A stretch of DNA of 13,488 nt from Planctomycetia bacterium (GCA_005778045.1 SXKQ01000119.1:1-13488), one strand, 5' to 3'. Counted from the first letter of the stretch, positions 1 to 8,056 are shown. Program-made: numbers and translations. Notes: a model not told the origin generated them from the letters alone.

Positions 1-1029
1 TAGCCGCTCGTCGTCTGCTCGATCTCGGTCCGCAGCTGCGCGACTCGCGCTGCGATGCGCGCCGGATCGCCGCCGCCGACCAGCGCGGTCGAGTCCTCGT
101 CGACGACGATACGCCGCGCGCGCTTGAGCTGCTCGTTCTCCAGACCAGCGCCCAGTTCTCTGGAGAGTAGCAGCACTCCCGTCCGGATCGCGATGTCCTG
201 CAGCATCGCCTTGAGCAGGTCGCCGGAGCCGGGCGTGCGTACCGCGCAGGTGGTCAGCACGCCGCGGACGCGATTCACGACCAGCATCGCGAGGGCCTCG
301 CCCTCGATGTCCTCGGAGACAAACAGGATCGGGCGTCCCGACTTGGCCACGTCCTAGAGCAGTGGAATCAGGTCCTTCAGCAGGTTGAGCTTGCGGTCGG
401 TCACGAAGACGAGCGCATCCTCCAGCGCCACCTTCATGCAAGCCGTGTCGGTCAAGAAGTACGGCGAGAGCTAGCCCCGATCGAACCGTAGCCCTTCGAC
501 GATCTCGAGCGTCGCCTCGGTGCCCTTGGACTCCTCGACCGTGATGATGCAGTCGCCGCGGAGCTTCTCGAGTGCGTCCGCGACAAGCTCGCCGATGGCC
601 GGACCGTTGTGCGCGGAGATGGTCGCCACCCGCGCCTACTCAAGGCGCGTTCGCATGGGCCGCGGGATGGACTTCAGCGCTTCCTGCGCCACGCGCAAGC
701 CGCGCTCGCGCCCGCCGCCTAGTGGCGCACATCGTGCGCGAGAATCGCGTGCGCGAGCGCCGTCGACGTGCTCGTGCCGTCGCCGACCGCGCCTCCGCTG
801 CGTTCCGCGGCCTCAGCGCGCCGAGGTTCTCTTCGGGACTCTCGGGCTCCAGCTCCTTGGCGATCGTCTCGCCATCGTTGCACACGACCGGAGCGCCCCA
901 GCGCTTCTCGAGCAGCACCAACTTCGACTTGGGCCCAAGCATGATGCGCACCGCGTCGGCGAGTCGCTCCGCCCCGTGCAGGATCTTCTCCCGCGCCTCG
1001 CTCTCGAACAGGTCCTGCTCGGCCGTCAT
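1..1029 (-). pseudogene. groEL: Degenerate GroEL-type chaperonin, 3' part beyond the left edge
   Basis: Read right to left, this matches a Hsp60/GroEL chaperonin from its first residues (MTAEQDLFESEAREKILHG, then LADAVRIMLGPKS, NDGETIAKE, ENLGA). The reading frame changes twice. ENLGA ends at 817, but the ATP-site segment VGDGTSTSTALAHAIL (from 787) is in a second frame, with about a dozen bases apparently missing between them. Near 722-725 a one-base change moves to a third frame that continues to the window edge ([50 protein letters not shown]). Within that frame there are three TAG stops: 636-638, 471-473 (after FDRG, where Tyr or Phe is normal) and 354-356 (PLL-stop-DVAKSG, where Glu is normal). 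A normally conserved PGFGDRRKAML reads PGSGDLLKAML. The sequence resembles the extra GroEL paralogues of multi-chaperonin bacteria and not the main groES-linked copy. A purine-rich AGGGG lies 7-8 bases before the ATG, so the start region is preserved. It follows pgeF by 99 bases on the same strand. A functional chaperonin is not expected; sequencing error is unlikely because the neighbours are intact. Confidence 0.9.
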
Positions 1030-1128
1030 GGAAGCACCCCTGCGCCTCGAACGCTGGCGCACGCCATGTCTTCTTCTGGCCCGCGCAGGAACGACGCAGT
1101 ACCCCGAGTGCGTAGCGGGAGCAGCGCG

Positions 1129-1872
1129 CTAGTGCGGCCGAGCGGCGATGAAGGCGCCGATACGGCCGGCGCGCGGCTCACCGCCGTGCGTGACCTCGCG
1201 GCGGTGGGACGGCAGCTCTTCAGCGTCGAGGTAAGTGCAGCGATCCGAGACGTCGATGCGCGCGCAGCCGCCGCGCTCGAGCTGGAGCCGCGCGGCGAGT
1301 CGCAGGTCGACGTGCGGCCGGCCTCTGGGTCGTGCGTGGATGGCTGCGGCGAGCCCCGCGCGCTCGAACTGCTCGGCGACCTCCGGTCCCATTTCGCAGC
1401 TCTCGAGCGACAGGCACGGACCGATGGCCGCGGCCTCTGGGCACGCTCCGAGGCGCTTGAGCGCCGCTGGAATCACGCCCGCTACGAGCCCGCGCCAGCC
1501 AGCGTGAATCGCGGCGACACGCCGGCCATCGGCACTCGCCACGAGCACCGGCACGCAGTCGGCCGTGTAGACGAGCGCGAGCCGGTCCGTGCGGTCGCTG
1601 GTCCAGGCATCGCCCTCGAGCCCGCGCGCCGACTCGTCGAGCTCGTGCACCAGCGCTCCGTGCACCTGCTTGAGCGAGAACAGCGGCGCGCTCCCCGCGA
1701 CCTGCGCGCACTCGCGCAGCGCGTCGAGCGTATCGACCGAGGGCTCGCGCAAGTCGAGCTCGTGTCCGCCGATCCCAATCCGCGTGGTGAAGAGATGGGG
1801 CACTCCGATCCGAGAGAGCTCCTCGGAGCGGTAGGCGACGAGGCCTGAGCGGTGCACGATGCGCTGCAGCAT
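1129..1872 (-). CDS. pgeF: Peptidoglycan editing factor / polyphenol oxidase-type laccase-fold protein (DUF152, YfiH)
   Basis: This 247-residue protein has the usual length and layout of the PgeF/YfiH (Cu-oxidase_4) family. These are cytosolic proteins that in E. coli remove wrongly incorporated serine from muropeptide precursors, and that have also been described as polyphenol oxidases or purine nucleoside phosphorylases. The three metal/active-site residues are visible: His71 in SLKQVHG, Cys106 in YTADCVPV and His123 in AIHAGWRG, followed by AAIGPCLS and a C-terminal Asp-Leu-Arg segment (PHVDLRLAARLQLE). The frame stays open upstream to 2061, but that part overlaps the Sel1 gene and is arginine-rich shadow. 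The ATG at 1872 gives the usual short N-terminus before HLFTTRIG. The Sel1-repeat gene ends 31 bases upstream on the same strand, so the two are probably co-transcribed. No strong ribosome binding site is visible. Family assignment is firm; the exact substrate is inferred from the family. Confidence 0.93.
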   Translation of the reverse strand: MLQRIVHRSGLVAYRSEELSRIGVPHLFTTRIGIGGHELDLREPSVDTLDALRECAQVAGSAPLFSLKQVHGALVHELDESARGLEGDAWTSDRTDRLALVYTADCVPVLVASADGRRVAAIHAGWRGLVAGVIPAALKRLGACPEAAAIGPCLSLESCEMGPEVAEQFERAGLAAAIHARPRGRPHVDLRLAARLQLERGGCARIDVSDRCTYLDAEELPSHRREVTHGGEPRAGRIGAFIAARPH

Positions 1873-1903
1873 CTCTTGAGCGTAGCAGCGCAGGATGCGC
1901 CGT

Positions 1904-2464
1904 TCAGCGAGCGATCGCGGCCAGCACCTGCTCGCGCGGCGCGTCCGGCGCGAGCGCTGCGAGCTTCGGCAAGAGCGAGAGCGCCTTCGGATCCCCGCCC
2001 GCAGCCGCCTGTGCCAGCAGCTCGCGCGCTCGCTCGGGGGTGGCATCCGAGACCTGCCCAAGCAGGTGCATCACGGCCAGGTTGTTCTGGGCCTCGGCGA
2101 AGCTCTGCGCCGCCGCGCGCTCGAACCACTGCGCCGCGCGCTCGTGGGAGCGCAGCGTGCCGCGACCCTCGTAGTGGCACAGGCCGAGGTTGCACTGTGC
2201 GGCGACATGACCCTGCTCCGCGGCTAGCGCGTACCAGCGCACGGCCTCGTTCGTACCCGCCTCACCCAGCTGTCCCTCGTCGTGCACGAGTCCGAGCAGG
2301 AACTGCGCGTCCGCGTCTCCCGCCAGCGCGAGCTCGCTCCAGCGCTCGGCCGCGCCGGCGTAGTTACCCTTCTCGTAGGCATGCCACGCCGTGTGGCGCG
2401 GCGAAGCGCAGGAGGCCAAGGGGGCGAGCGCGAGCGTGAGCTTGGCGAGGCGGATCAGCTTCAT
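1904..2464 (-). CDS. Sel1-like repeat lipoprotein
   Basis: This 186-residue protein begins with a lipoprotein signal peptide: MKLIRLAK, a hydrophobic stretch, and the lipobox LASC with the lipidation cysteine at residue 19. The mature part is made of about three Sel1-like (TPR-related) helical repeats at roughly residues 52-87, 88-123 and 124-158. They show the A-x-x-x-LG and AVRWYALAAEQGH / AAQWFERAAAQS signatures. Such repeats usually mediate protein-protein contacts, and here the protein would be tethered to a membrane facing the periplasm. A GAGG element a few bases before the ATG at 2464 supports the start. It is the first gene of an apparent minus-strand unit with pgeF and the broken groEL. 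No partner can be named from the sequence. The family is clear, the function unknown. Confidence 0.88.
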   Translation of the reverse strand: MKLIRLAKLTLALAPLASCASPRHTAWHAYEKGNYAGAAERWSELALAGDADAQFLLGLVHDEGQLGEAGTNEAVRWYALAAEQGHVAAQCNLGLCHYEGRGTLRSHERAAQWFERAAAQSFAEAQNNLAVMHLLGQVSDATPERARELLAQAAAGGDPKALSLLPKLAALAPDAPREQVLAAIAR

Positions 2465-2592
2465 GTCCTCGCTATCGAGGGCGCAGCGCGGATTCCTGAG
2501 CGCTTTATGGAGCGTCGGGAAGCCGTCGGAGGCGTCCCTTCATGGGGCGCCGGTGCGGTCGGCCTCCCGTATGAAGACACCGTGAAAGCGCA

Positions 2593-2622
2593 TGGGCGCC
2601 GGTGCTCGCGCACCGGCGCCCA
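2593..2622 (-). terminator. Strong GC-rich hairpin, likely terminator after the choice-of-anchor I gene
   Basis: The arms TGGGCGCCGGTG (2593-2604) and CACCGGCGCCCA (2611-2622) are perfect reverse complements. A further C-G pair leaves a four-base loop (TCGC). On the minus strand the hairpin begins 30 bases after the stop of the gene that ends at 2652 and is followed by a short TTT tract (GCGCTTTCAC). That fits intrinsic termination with a weak U-tract, and it separates this gene from the Sel1/pgeF unit. The same GGCGCCGGTGC arm occurs once more as a direct copy at 2546-2556. Confidence 0.65.
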
Positions 2623-2651
2623 CTGGAACTTCCTTCGGGAATCAGGATCGT

Positions 2652-4250
2652 TCAGCGCACTTCGTAAACCGAGACCGTGCCGCTGATCTCGTTCGCCGTC
2701 AAGACGAGTGCAAAGCCGCTCGGGCTCTGGGCGGCTGGCACGAAGGAAAGACCTTCGGGGCCCACATCGCCAGACTGCGAGCTGCCCGACACGGTGCTCG
2801 TGTTGAGGTAGCTGCGGAACACGGGGGCGGCGGGGTTGGTGACGTCGAACATCATCACGCCGTTGGTGCGCTCGAGGCACACGAACGCGTACGTGCGCCC
2901 GTTGATCACGCCCACCGTCGCGCCTTCCGGCTCCGGTCCCTTGTTGTCGCTGCGCGTGTCGAAGACTGGGTCGCCGTTGAAGCGGCTCGGGACGAGCTGC
3001 GCCGTCAGTTGCTCCAGCTGGTCGCCGCTGTCATAGATGCGCGTCAGCGTGCCCGAGTTGCCCGCGCGGAAGATCGTGAACGAGCGGCCGCCGAGCGTGT
3101 AGAGCTGGTCGAAGTCGCCGTCGCTGTCGAGGTCACCGAGCTTGTCCGTGCACGTCAGGCGACCGAGGTTCGCGTTCTGCTTCAGCGTCGCCGCGTTGGG
3201 GAACGCCGTCGGATCGAGCGTGAGCGCATTGACGCGCTTCTCCTCCTTGAACGCGCTGTAGTCGCGCGCGTCGCCTTCATTGGCGGTGAGGAAGTAGGTG
3301 CTCGTTCCGATCCTGAACGACACGATCGCGTCGGGCTGGTACATGCCGTACACCGACCACGGCTGGATGCGGATCGCGCCGTCCTGGTCGCTCGCGTCGA
3401 GGGCGGAGAGCGACCAGTCTTTGAAGCCGAGCGGCAGGATGCGCGCGACGACGCCGGTGAGCATGTTCACCATCGCCACCGCGTTGTTCTCCTGCAGCGT
3501 GACGTAGGCGTAGATCGAGCCTTGCGGCACCGTGATGTACTCGGGCTCGAGGTCCTGCGCGACGCTCGCGCCAGGGCCGTAGATACGCACGCCCGAGGCG
3601 CGCAGGCCGGCGACCATCGAGTTGAAGCGCGAGAAAGTCGCGAGCTTCCAGTCCGTCGGCACGAGAGCGTACGAGGCTGCCTGCGACGGGTTGGCGAGCG
3701 CGAGCCGCACCTTGGTGCAGTCGACGATCGTGACCGAGCCTTCGGGGTCGAACGAGTAGTTGCCCATGGGCTCGCCCTCGTCGGCGCTGAGCGCGAAGCG
3801 CCCGTCCGGGGAGAAGGTGACCATGTCCGGCAGGTAGCCGGTGATGGCCGAGTCGACGAGCCCGCCCTGCGCGTTGAAGAACGCGATGCGGCCCGGCTTG
3901 TGGCGACCGGTGGCGTCCTTGCGCTCGACCGCCACGGCGACGAGGCCGTTCGAGATGGCGACGCTGTTGGGGAAAGCCGCGGCTTCCTGATCGCCGAACA
4001 GCGCGGAGACGCTCACGCGCTGGACGAGGGCGGGGCTGGCCGGATTGGAGAGGTCGACGATGTCGAGGCTCGCGTTGGCGCCGTTGACGCAGATCATGCG
4101 CGCGCTGGCCGCGTCGAAGGCGACGATCTCGGCGCTGCCGTTGCCGAGTCCGGTGCTGTAGCGGCCGAGGAACTGCAGTTGCTCGTTTTGGGCGAGCGCG
4201 GGCGCCGCGCCGAGGGCGACGCAGGCGAGCGCGAGGGAGAGCTTCGTCAT
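2652..4250 (-). CDS. Secreted choice-of-anchor I family protein (beta-propeller-like)
   Basis: This 532-residue exported protein has a Sec signal peptide (MTKLSLALACVALGAAPALA, cleavage expected after Ala20 at the ALA-Q site). The rest has the sequence signs of a seven-blade propeller-like choice-of-anchor I protein: LPDMVTFSPDG (140-150) with SADEGEP after it, YQPDAIVSF, TANEGDARDY (322-331), LGDLDSDGDFDQLYTLGGRSFTIF (371-394), DNKGPEPEGATVG (435-447), DVGPEGLSF (495-503) and the terminal LTANEISGTVSVYEVR. DLDSDGDFD has the D-x-D-x-D-G spacing of a calcium-binding loop. Relatives are often annotated as alkaline phosphatase-like or surface glycoprotein-like, but no catalytic activity is established for the family. 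Members frequently end in a cell-surface anchor (PEP-CTERM, LPXTG and others); here the protein ends right after the last strand, so it is probably released or periplasmic. The ATG at 4250 was chosen because it directly precedes the signal peptide; the frame is open 28 codons further upstream without coding character. Confidence 0.88.
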   Translation of the reverse strand: MTKLSLALACVALGAAPALAQNEQLQFLGRYSTGLGNGSAEIVAFDAASARMICVNGANASLDIVDLSNPASPALVQRVSVSALFGDQEAAAFPNSVAISNGLVAVAVERKDATGRHKPGRIAFFNAQGGLVDSAITGYLPDMVTFSPDGRFALSADEGEPMGNYSFDPEGSVTIVDCTKVRLALANPSQAASYALVPTDWKLATFSRFNSMVAGLRASGVRIYGPGASVAQDLEPEYITVPQGSIYAYVTLQENNAVAMVNMLTGVVARILPLGFKDWSLSALDASDQDGAIRIQPWSVYGMYQPDAIVSFRIGTSTYFLTANEGDARDYSAFKEEKRVNALTLDPTAFPNAATLKQNANLGRLTCTDKLGDLDSDGDFDQLYTLGGRSFTIFRAGNSGTLTRIYDSGDQLEQLTAQLVPSRFNGDPVFDTRSDNKGPEPEGATVGVINGRTYAFVCLERTNGVMMFDVTNPAAPVFRSYLNTSTVSGSSQSGDVGPEGLSFVPAAQSPSGFALVLTANEISGTVSVYEVR

Positions 4251-4392
4251 GGTGGTGAGGTCTCGTCTTGGAGGAAGGGATTGCGCGGCATCTTCGCGAT
4301 GCCGCGACGCCCGCATCGGACGCAGCGACGGCAAAGCTCGCGTGAAGCGTGCGTGAGCGTTGGCGGGGAAACAGCGCTAGCCTGTGTTCGAA
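4251..4392. promoter_or_regulatory. Divergent intergenic region between the choice-of-anchor I gene and rtcB
   Basis: About 140 bases separate the two divergent starts and must hold the promoters of both. I see no convincing -35/-10 pair on either strand. The clear structure is a hairpin with 9-bp arms CGCGGCATC (4284-4292) and GATGCCGCG (4298-4306) and a TTCGC loop. It lies 34 bases from the minus-strand start, so it may be in that gene's 5' leader. A GGAGGAAGGGA run at 4270-4280 on the plus strand looks like a ribosome binding site, but no convincing plus-strand gene follows it. Confidence 0.4.
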
Positions 4393-5613
4393 ATGGCTGG
4401 TCCCGCGGACATCGACACAAGGGGCGTGCCAATTCGCGCGTGGATTCGCGGCGTACCGGCGGACAAGAAGGCGCTGGCGCAGCTGCGCAACGTTGCGGAA
4501 CTCGGGATCGTGCATCCGCACGTGGCGGCAATGCCAGACGTGCACTTCGGCATCGGCGCGACGGTCGGCAGCGTGATCCCGACGCGCGACGCGATCATTC
4601 CGGCGGCGGTCGGCGTCGACATCGGCTGCGGGATGATGGCAGTGCGCACGTCGCTCACCGCGAGCGACCTGCCTGACTCGCTGAAGCCCCTGCGCGACGC
4701 GCTCGAGAAGGCCGTGCCCCACGGACGCTCCGACAACGGCGGGAAGGGCGACCGCGGCGCGTGGCGGCGACTGCCCGCGAAGGTGGAGACCGCATGGCGC
4801 CGGTTGCGCCCCGGCTACGAGCGCATCCTGGAGCGCCATCCGCGCCTCGATCGCGGCGCGAGCGCGGAGCAGCTCGGCACGCTCGGGGGCGGCAACCACT
4901 TCAGCGAGCTGTGCCTCGACGAGGAGGCGCGGGGGTGGGTGATGCTGCACTCCGGCTCGCGCGGCGTCGGCAATCGCATCGGCACGCACTTCATTGAGCT
5001 TGCGAAGAAGGATATGCAGCATCACCTGCACCAGCTGCCCGATCGCGATCTCGCGTACTTCCGCGAGGGCGCCGAGCATTTCGACGACTATGTCGAGGCC
5101 GTCGGCTGGGCGCAGCGCTTCGCGCGAGAGAACCGCGAGCTGATGATGTCCGCCGTGCTCGATGCGCTGGCGCACTCGAAGCTCTTGCCGCGCTTCCAGC
5201 GCGGCGAGGTGGTCGTGAACTGCCATCACAACTACGTCGAGCGCGAGGAGCACTTCGGAGTGCGGCTCTTCGTCACGCGCAAGGGCGCCGTGCGGGCAGG
5301 GCGCGGCGAGCTCGGCATCATCCCCGGCTCGATGGGCGCGCGCTCGTACATCGTGCGCGGCAAGGGCAATCCGCAGAGCTTCCACTCGTGCAGTCACGGT
5401 GCCGGACGCCTGCTCTCACGCGGCGATGCGAAGCGCAGGTTCACGCTCGTGGACCACTCCGCTGCCACCGAGGGCGTCGAGTGCCGCAAGGACAGCGGCG
5501 TACTCGACGAGACACCGGGCGCCTACAAGGACATCGAGGCCGTCATGGCGGCCCAGTCTGACCTCGTGGAGGTCGTGCATACCTTGAAGCAGGTGGTCTG
5601 CGTGAAAGGCTGA
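4393..5613 (+). CDS. rtcB: RtcB-type RNA-splicing ligase (3'-phosphate/5'-OH RNA ligase)
   Basis: RtcB joins RNA 2',3'-cyclic phosphate or 3'-phosphate ends to 5'-OH ends using GTP and Mn2+, through a GMP-histidine intermediate, in the cytosol. This copy is full length (406 residues; E. coli RtcB is about 408) and close to the bacterial type throughout. Motifs: MPDVHFG (47-53), AAVGVDIGCGM with metal ligands Asp76 and Cys79, GTLGGGNHF with Asn168/His169, MLHSGSRG with His186, NCHHNY with His278/279, GIIPGSMGA, and SCSHGAGR in which His335 is the expected guanylylated residue. It ends with the family's usual QVVCVKG. The ATG at 4393 gives the normal N-terminal length; a GTG at 4384 in frame is an alternative, and neither has a good Shine-Dalgarno. 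No archease or rtcA/rtcR neighbour is present here. The next gene follows after 15 bases on the same strand. Confidence 0.96.
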   Translation: MAGPADIDTRGVPIRAWIRGVPADKKALAQLRNVAELGIVHPHVAAMPDVHFGIGATVGSVIPTRDAIIPAAVGVDIGCGMMAVRTSLTASDLPDSLKPLRDALEKAVPHGRSDNGGKGDRGAWRRLPAKVETAWRRLRPGYERILERHPRLDRGASAEQLGTLGGGNHFSELCLDEEARGWVMLHSGSRGVGNRIGTHFIELAKKDMQHHLHQLPDRDLAYFREGAEHFDDYVEAVGWAQRFARENRELMMSAVLDALAHSKLLPRFQRGEVVVNCHHNYVEREEHFGVRLFVTRKGAVRAGRGELGIIPGSMGARSYIVRGKGNPQSFHSCSHGAGRLLSRGDAKRRFTLVDHSAATEGVECRKDSGVLDETPGAYKDIEAVMAAQSDLVEVVHTLKQVVCVKG

Positions 5614-5628
5614 GCTACGATTGGCTGC

Positions 5629-8034
5629 GTGAAGATGCAGGCTAGACGGGATGTCGTGCTGGCGGCCGTCGTGGCCGCGGCCATAGCGTGCGTGCTGCTG
5701 CTCGAGCCCTTGCTCGGAATCGCGAACGGCGTTCTCACGACCGCCGACCTGCTGCAAAGCCATCCGGTGCTCGCGACGGAGCAGGGCTGGCAGCCGCGCA
5801 ACCAGCTGCTCTCCGACCCGGTGGTCGAGTTCGTCCCGTGGCTAGAGTTCTCGCGCAGCGAGCTCGCCCAGGGCCGCTTCCCGCTTTGGAATCCGCACAA
5901 CGGCTGCGGCATGCCGCACTGGGCCAACTTCCAATCTGCGGTGCTGTCGCCCTTCAGCTTCCCGTTCTACGTGCTGCCACTGAAGTGGGCCTTGCTGGCG
6001 AGCGCGTTCCTGAAGAGCTGGGTCGCGGGCGCGTCGCTCCTGCTCTTCCTGCGCTCACTCGGGCTGTCGCGCCTCGCGAGCGCGTGCGGCGCGATCGCAT
6101 TCCAGGCGAGTGGGCACAACACGCTGCTGATGGCTTATCCACACGCCGGCGTCGCGGCCTGCGTGCCCGTGGCGCTGCTGTGCGTCGAAAAGCTCGTGAG
6201 CGGTGGAGGACAGCGCAAGTGGTCTTTCGGGCTCGTGGTCGGCCTCGTGTCGATGGCCTACGCGGGCCATCCGGAGACCGTGTTCTTTGGGGCGGTGAGC
6301 ATCGCGGCGTACACGCTGGTGCGTCTGTTCCCCGCTCTGCGCGAGCGACCCGGCGAAACGCTGCGCCTAGGGGCCCGACTCGGCGCCCTCGGGCTCGCTG
6401 CCGTGCTGATGGCAATGCCGCTCGTGCTGCCCTTTCTCGAATACGTGCAGCAGAGTCCACGCGCCTTCGGTCTTGAGTCGACCTCGCACGTGGCACTCGA
6501 TCTCGTGTATTGGCCGCGCTACCTGTTTCCCGACTATCTCGGCACGCCGGTGGACCGAACGCTCCTCGATCCCGCGCGTCCGACACCGAACTACGAGATT
6601 GCGAATCTCGGCTACACGAGCTGGCTCGCGCTCGTGCTCGCGCTGGTCGCGCTGCCAACCGCGCTTCGCTCTAGAAAGTCGCTGTCGTTCGCTCTCACGG
6701 CAATCGTGTGGCCGCTATGGGCCCACGACGCCTTGGGCATCGCGAGCGGAGTCTCCGCAGCACTCGGTCTGGGTTTCATTCCGAGCTATGTGAGTCAGGG
6801 GGCGTGGGCGCTGGCCATTGCGGTTCTCGCCGCGATTGGCGTGCAGCGACTGTCGAGCGAGAGCCCTGCGCGCCTCGCGACGGCGCTCATGCTGGCTGTG
6901 GGCCTCGTGGCCTTGCTCGTCGGATGCCAAGCCGCTCTCGAGCAACTCGCGGCGACCTTCGCCGGCCCAGACGACCTCGCCGCGCAGGCCCACGCGCTCG
7001 ATCACATCGCGTGGATCGTCGCGAGCTCGCTCGCGGCCATCGCGCTGATCCTCGTCTTGCTCTTCGCGCCCGGAACGCGCGCGCGCACGGTGGCCCTGCT
7101 CGGCCTCGCCGCCGTGCTGTGCGCACAGACCGTCGAGATTTTCCGTCCGTATCAGCACGTCGCGCCGGAGCGGCTGGTCTACCCGCGCACAGCCGCGATC
7201 GAGACGCTCCATCGCGAGACCGCGGGCGAGCGTGTGCTGTTCGTCGATCCGCTCGGCATCCCGCCGCACGCGAATCTGATGTACGGACTTTCGCTGGCAA
7301 CGTCCTACGACGCACTCGGCATCGCGGAGTACAACCGTCTCTACGGCCTGCTCGTCGAGCCGCGCACGTCGTGGCAGGTGGCGACGAAGGCGAGCGCGCA
7401 TGCACTGGCGGTACTCGGCGTGAAGTACGTCGCGCTACCATCGAATGCTGATGGAGAGCCGGGGCCGCGCTGGGTGGGTACGACCGAAGGGCTTGAAGAG
7501 GTCGCCAGCCTGCCGGGCCTCGCGTTCTATCGCTACGCGCCTTCGCGCGGCCGCTTCTGGCTCGCTCCGCACGCCGAGGCTCGACCTGGTCCGCGCAAGG
7601 CGTTGTTCCGCACGGCCGATCCCGAGGTCGATCCCTACGACACCGTGATCGTCGGACCGCTCGTGCCCGAGGGCTTCGAGCCGCGCGAGCGCGGAGAGGT
7701 GGAGGGTGCGGAATTGCCCGGATCGATCGAGCTCGCTCTCGACACGCCGAGCCTTATCCGGTTCGACGTTGAGTGCGCGTCACCGCGCTATCTCGTGGCC
7801 GCGCTCGCGCGCTATCCGGGTTGGAGTGCGACGCTCGACGGACATCCGGTCGATATTCTCGACGCCAACACGGCCTTCATGGCCGTCGACGTGCCTCCCG
7901 GGCGACATGCGCTCGAACTCACCTACGACCCAGCTTCGTTTCGCGACGGACTGTGGCTGGCACTGATGGGTCTGACGATCACCCTCGGCCTCGTGCTCTT
8001 GCGCGCGCGCAGCCGCCCGGTCGTCACGCCTTGA
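5629..8034 (+). CDS. YfhO-family polytopic membrane protein (GT-C-like)
   Basis: This is an integral membrane protein of about 800 residues. An N-terminal membrane helix (about residues 8-30) is followed by an extracytoplasmic loop with the family-type sequence LSDPVVEFVPWLEFSR...GRFPLWNPHNGCGMPHWANFQSAVLSPF (61-109). A long run of hydrophobic helices then extends to about residue 495. After that comes a large soluble domain (about 500-765) ending in YPGWSATLDGHPVDILDANTAFMAVDVPPGRHALELTYDP, which is typical of the C-terminal part of YfhO proteins, and a last helix (about 769-790) with a basic tail. YfhO proteins resemble lipid-linked sugar transferases of the GT-C type; in Bacillus and Listeria, members take part in glycosylating teichoic acids or related polymers. 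The donor and acceptor here cannot be read from sequence. The start is GTG at 5629, with an ATG two codons later (5635) equally possible. It lies 15 bases after rtcB, so co-transcription is likely, though a functional link is not obvious. Confidence 0.85.
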   Translation: MKMQARRDVVLAAVVAAAIACVLLLEPLLGIANGVLTTADLLQSHPVLATEQGWQPRNQLLSDPVVEFVPWLEFSRSELAQGRFPLWNPHNGCGMPHWANFQSAVLSPFSFPFYVLPLKWALLASAFLKSWVAGASLLLFLRSLGLSRLASACGAIAFQASGHNTLLMAYPHAGVAACVPVALLCVEKLVSGGGQRKWSFGLVVGLVSMAYAGHPETVFFGAVSIAAYTLVRLFPALRERPGETLRLGARLGALGLAAVLMAMPLVLPFLEYVQQSPRAFGLESTSHVALDLVYWPRYLFPDYLGTPVDRTLLDPARPTPNYEIANLGYTSWLALVLALVALPTALRSRKSLSFALTAIVWPLWAHDALGIASGVSAALGLGFIPSYVSQGAWALAIAVLAAIGVQRLSSESPARLATALMLAVGLVALLVGCQAALEQLAATFAGPDDLAAQAHALDHIAWIVASSLAAIALILVLLFAPGTRARTVALLGLAAVLCAQTVEIFRPYQHVAPERLVYPRTAAIETLHRETAGERVLFVDPLGIPPHANLMYGLSLATSYDALGIAEYNRLYGLLVEPRTSWQVATKASAHALAVLGVKYVALPSNADGEPGPRWVGTTEGLEEVASLPGLAFYRYAPSRGRFWLAPHAEARPGPRKALFRTADPEVDPYDTVIVGPLVPEGFEPRERGEVEGAELPGSIELALDTPSLIRFDVECASPRYLVAALARYPGWSATLDGHPVDILDANTAFMAVDVPPGRHALELTYDPASFRDGLWLALMGLTITLGLVLLRARSRPVVTP

Positions 8035-8056
8035 GCGCCGAGCGATCGGCGACTAG

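Noticed and set aside
354..638. Amber recoding (pyrrolysine or suppressor) of the groEL remnant
   Set aside because: All internal stops are TAG, but the gene also has two frame changes and substitutions at conserved positions, which decay explains more simply.
520..1848. Long plus-strand open frame across the groEL remnant and pgeF
   Set aside because: It is antisense to recognisable chaperonin and PgeF coding sequence, rich in Arg/Ala/Pro, and matches no family. High GC keeps stop codons rare in shadow frames.
2592..4676. 694-codon plus-strand open frame, including a good ribosome-binding-like GGAGGAAGGGA before a TTG at 4281
   Set aside because: It is antisense to the choice-of-anchor I protein and then runs into rtcB in another frame. 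Its composition is that of a shadow, so the ribosome-binding-like sequence is probably chance.
3277..5397. 706-codon minus-strand open frame across rtcB and the choice-of-anchor I gene
   Set aside because: Arg/His/Ala-rich product with no family features, antisense to intact rtcB.
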